Made by a program: the position numbers and the translations under genes. A stretch of 64,000 bases of DNA from Mesaphorura yosii (Eukaryota; Arthropoda; Collembola; Poduromorpha; Tullbergiidae): NCBI GenBank assembly GCA_009869945.1, contig WIXG01000044.1, positions 248,001 through 312,000 on the forward strand. The letters are read 5' to 3'. The notes under the pieces were generated by a model. The model was not told the DNA's origin and made no database searches. It saw only the letters and a list, made by a program, of their open reading frames with translations. Below are positions 61,801 through 64,000 of this stretch, one piece after another; position 1 is the first letter of the stretch; the number at the start of each line of letters is the position of its first letter.

Positions 61801-63630
61801 ACAATTGTAAAGGAATGAATGTGTTAACAAATTAATCTAATTAAGCAAATGGCTTAGCTCCTAGCATTTTGAAAATTGGTGTGATATTAGGAAACGCAGG
61901 TACATCGGATTTGCCTAAAATATTGAATCTTTTGCGGCTGCACTTCAGGATTGCGTAACATATAACATCCACGAAATCATCAGTCCAAGACTCAAAAATG
62001 AGTTCCTCGTTGATGAGTGTAAATGGCTGGTATCTGGGTTCTCCTTTGAACTTCAGGCCACTCTGTTGCATGAAATAAAACGCCAAGATAGTAGCTGCTT
62101 CTGCCGTGGGATTTGTACCTTGATCTTTAGTCAGATGACGCATCGCAACTTCTTCGAAGACTGCTGTAGGATTCTGCAATCTGAATTTACCCAAAGCACC
62201 ACTATCTCCGTTTGACAAATGAGATCTTGAAGAAACTCTACCAGTACCACCAGTATCTTCTTGATTTTTCCCAACGTACACATACAGTTTTCCACTGACG
62301 AAAGTTTTCATCACGTAAATGCGACAGACTTTCAGATTTCTCTTTGACAAAAGTTTGGGATCCTTAATTTTCTTGAACTGATCGGCTGATTTCTTTGTTC
62401 TCGTAACGTAAGCATCTTCAAGAAGTACAGTCATATTATTAGCGAGAAACATCTCTGTCATAAATTCGTGGCCTACCTCAAGAACCTTTTTGCCCTTCAA
62501 TTTCTTCTTTGGCGAGCCATCCAAATCTGAGTCCAATTTGTCCAATGCAGGCTTCTCGGCTTTTCGTTTGTCCATGTTGTTACTGATTCCACTTTGAGTT
62601 GCAAATAATTTAGTTTTAATTATTGTTAATCACTAGTTGACTGCAACCTAAACAGTATGTTTATGTTTATAACAAGTGACAATTGAAAGTGAAAGTGTGA
62701 GAATTGAGTGAGCTCTATATATGTATATTATTATGGGATTTTTATGTTGAATGCTGGAAGAGAACTGTGAATTCACTTGATGTGTGTGTGACAATTACGC
62801 CACTTCACTTTATTAAAAAAAGTGAAATTGACCGAACTTTTTGGTATGTGATTATAGGAGAGTACGATCCAATTCTTAAATGGCCTTTCTCGCATCCAGT
62901 CTCGTTCACGCTGTACGACCAGAATCCTACAGCAGAAAAGGTAAGATTGTGATTGCTGTATTGCAGTTATGATGCGATGCGGTATTGCGAAAGAGAAATT
63001 GAAATGCGATCTTCTTGTGCGCATGCTGATTTTGATTCCTTCCACAGACGATAAACATCGTGGAGAGTTTTGTTCCCGACCCGAGCTGGAAGAATTTTCA
63101 AAGGTATGATTTATTTTTTCAAAAATCATTTCATAATAAGAAACAGCGGCAAGAGGTAAAATTAAGAAGACATAGGAAATAACGCTAAGTAGCTTAAGTA
63201 CTAAGCATTTAAGTTAAGATTAAAGAACTCGGTTCACTCTTCAACTTCTTACTTAGCTGTTTGTTTACTGAATGAAGGAGAAAAAGATGAATGATTGACT
63301 GCATAATTATTCGACTTGAAATCATTATGTTGTAAAATCTTTTAAGACAAAACTACGGGTAGTAGATTTTTACACTGAGTGAGCATATTTGGCACTACAT
63401 GGTGATTTTTAAGACCTTATACTTTAAAACCTTGTAAGTTTATTTTATTTTCTATTTTATTTTATAGACCGAGCCGTGAACCTGATACGCTTGGATTTGG
63501 ATTTCCAAGATTTGTATCGCACGAGACCCTCACGAAGCGGAATTACATTCGCGATGACATCATGTTTCTGCGCATCAAAGTTGATCCGACTAAAACCGCA
63601 GCGACTTTGCCGGCGTCCGCGTCCACGTGA
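55879..63630 (+). CDS. Traf4: Traf4-type TRAF protein, copy 2, all zinc fingers intact
   Basis: Ten coding exons: 55879-55913, 56021-56081, 59481-59744, 59840-60157, 60455-60596, 61229-61347, 61701-61773, 62858-62940, 63048-63103 and 63468-63630; 437 residues. Short Ser/Gly linker, then a series of TRAF-type zinc fingers (IVYCIHHKDGCNW; YCENKCG; PCESCKREF; PCPNQCG; CIFKDAGCKFK), a short coil and MATH domain (TSQYGYKLQ, FLNGNGVGEG, LGFGFPRFVSH). Exons 5 and 6 have exactly the same lengths as in copy 1 (142 and 119 bp). Where copy 1 has one 156-bp exon, copy 2 has 73 + 83 bp, and its final coding part is also split. This is the more conserved Traf4 and probably carries the ancestral role. Confidence 0.96.
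56082..59480 (+). other. Traf4 copy 2 intron 2
   Basis: A 3.4-kb intron between the linker exon and the first zinc-finger exon. Only simple sequence and unsupported ORFs are seen. Confidence 0.6.
60597..61228 (+). other. Traf4 copy 2 intron 5
   Basis: 632-bp intron between the coil exon and the first MATH exon, with no feature recognised. The matching intron in copy 1 is only 78 bp. Confidence 0.6.
61790..61795 (-). terminator. Candidate poly(A) signal of the nested gene
   Basis: TTTATT on the plus strand, about 45 bp beyond the nested ORF stop and 17 bp inside the host intron. Confidence 0.4.
61841..62575 (-). CDS. Intronless hypothetical protein nested in a Traf4 intron
   Basis: A 244-codon ORF with a true ATG at 62575, filling most of the intron 61774-62857 on the opposite strand. 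Residues ~20-30 are a basic nuclear-localisation-like stretch (SPKKKLKGKKV). The middle (KVCRIYVMKTFVSGKLYVYVG, then GRVSSRS and FRLQNPTAVFEEVAMRHLT) faintly recalls a WGR domain, with a strand-rich part followed by a helix. The W-G-R signature itself is absent, so this is only a suggestion. Minus-strand TATAAA at 62666-62671 and AATAAA at 61790-61795 suggest its own promoter and end. The family is not recognised. The lack of introns would fit a retrocopy or a lineage-specific gene. Confidence 0.72.
   Translation of the reverse strand: MDKRKAEKPALDKLDSDLDGSPKKKLKGKKVLEVGHEFMTEMFLANNMTVLLEDAYVTRTKKSADQFKKIKDPKLLSKRNLKVCRIYVMKTFVSGKLYVYVGKNQEDTGGTGRVSSRSHLSNGDSGALGKFRLQNPTAVFEEVAMRHLTKDQGTNPTAEAATILAFYFMQQSGLKFKGEPRYQPFTLINEELIFESWTDDFVDVICYAILKCSRKRFNILGKSDVPAFPNITPIFKMLGAKPFA
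62666..62671 (-). promoter_or_regulatory. Candidate TATA box of the nested gene
   Basis: TTTATA on the plus strand reads TATAAA on the minus strand, about 91 bp upstream of the ATG at 62575. Confidence 0.35.
63104..63467 (+). other. Traf4 copy 2 last intron
   Basis: 364-bp intron absent from copy 1, where the equivalent coding sequence is continuous. No other feature. Confidence 0.7.
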
Positions 63631-64000
63631 GAGCAGCTCGACGGCGTGGCGAGCGAGTATCGAGTTTATTGTCTTACGTATTACAATATTCTCGTATTTA
63701 AATGTACAATATTTTCATGTGGTCCTCTAATTTTGTCATGCCATGCATGCCTTTCAAATGTGACCATTCCAGCTCGTGAACTTTCATTTCTCATAGGACG
63801 CATAATTTCATTATCACGAAGCATTCAACGGTTTTGGGTTTCTTGTCGCCAGAATTGTACAAAATTGGACGTATTTGGATAGTGCGTAGTTTCTAGTTAC
63901 TGATAACATAGAATAGTCAGACACCAAATCAAACGATTAAAAAATTCTGCCGAGTTTTAATTTTAATTAAGTTTGTACTGCCAGTTCGCCAACGCCTATT
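63631..64000. other. Traf4 copy 2 3' flank
   Basis: Probably 3' UTR and downstream sequence. No AATAAA is clear; ATTAAA near 63937 is a weak candidate. Confidence 0.4.

Overview
This window is animal nuclear DNA, almost certainly arthropod. Genes are split into many short exons with GT/AG introns, often 50-100 bp, and share no operon logic. The protein repertoire (Rer1, eIF4G, procollagen lysyl hydroxylase, Oig-4, an RRM-less Imp, RING-less Traf4-type TRAFs) matches arthropod versions best. A springtail or similar non-insect hexapod/crustacean is my guess, but the sequence alone does not prove it. All gene models below were assembled by hand from splice signals, phase and homology remembered at family level; no database search was run.

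Layout. 1-1661 (-): Lrrc45, LRR plus coiled-coil, running off the left edge. 2624-3433 (-): Rer1. 3434-7883: no gene seen. 7884-15818 (+): eIF4G with eIF4E-binding motif, MIF4G, MA3 and W2 domains, and a possible internal alternative first exon near 11.2 kb. 16791-25465 (+): Plod, an LH3-like lysyl hydroxylase/glycosyltransferase with a pair of duplicated, equal-length, probably mutually exclusive exons. One of its introns carries, on the opposite strand, a complete four-exon oig-4 gene (22278-23007). 25466-33715: about 8 kb without a convincing gene. 33716-36381 (+): Imp (IGF2BP) with four KH domains. 37798-38886 (+): intronless ORF ending in a piggyBac-type cysteine-rich domain but lacking a recognisable transposase core. 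39385-41416 (-): an unusual protein with three RRMs followed by a RING1/partial-IBR module. 43828-44490: a 663-bp element with long terminal inverted repeats.

45074-47126 and 55879-63630 (+): two tandem Traf4-type genes. The upstream copy has replaced two of its TRAF zinc fingers with proline-rich and acidic sequence. The downstream copy keeps all fingers and has two additional introns in its MATH region, one of which is filled by an intronless 244-codon gene on the opposite strand (61841-62575).

The most interesting items are the Plod exon pair, the RRM-RING/IBR chimera, the piggyBac-CRD gene, the asymmetrically decayed TRAF pair, and the intron that coincides with a nested gene. Long spacers are dominated by cryptically simple sequence (runs of GCATG/GGCAT-, GATGC- and TCGAG-like short units).
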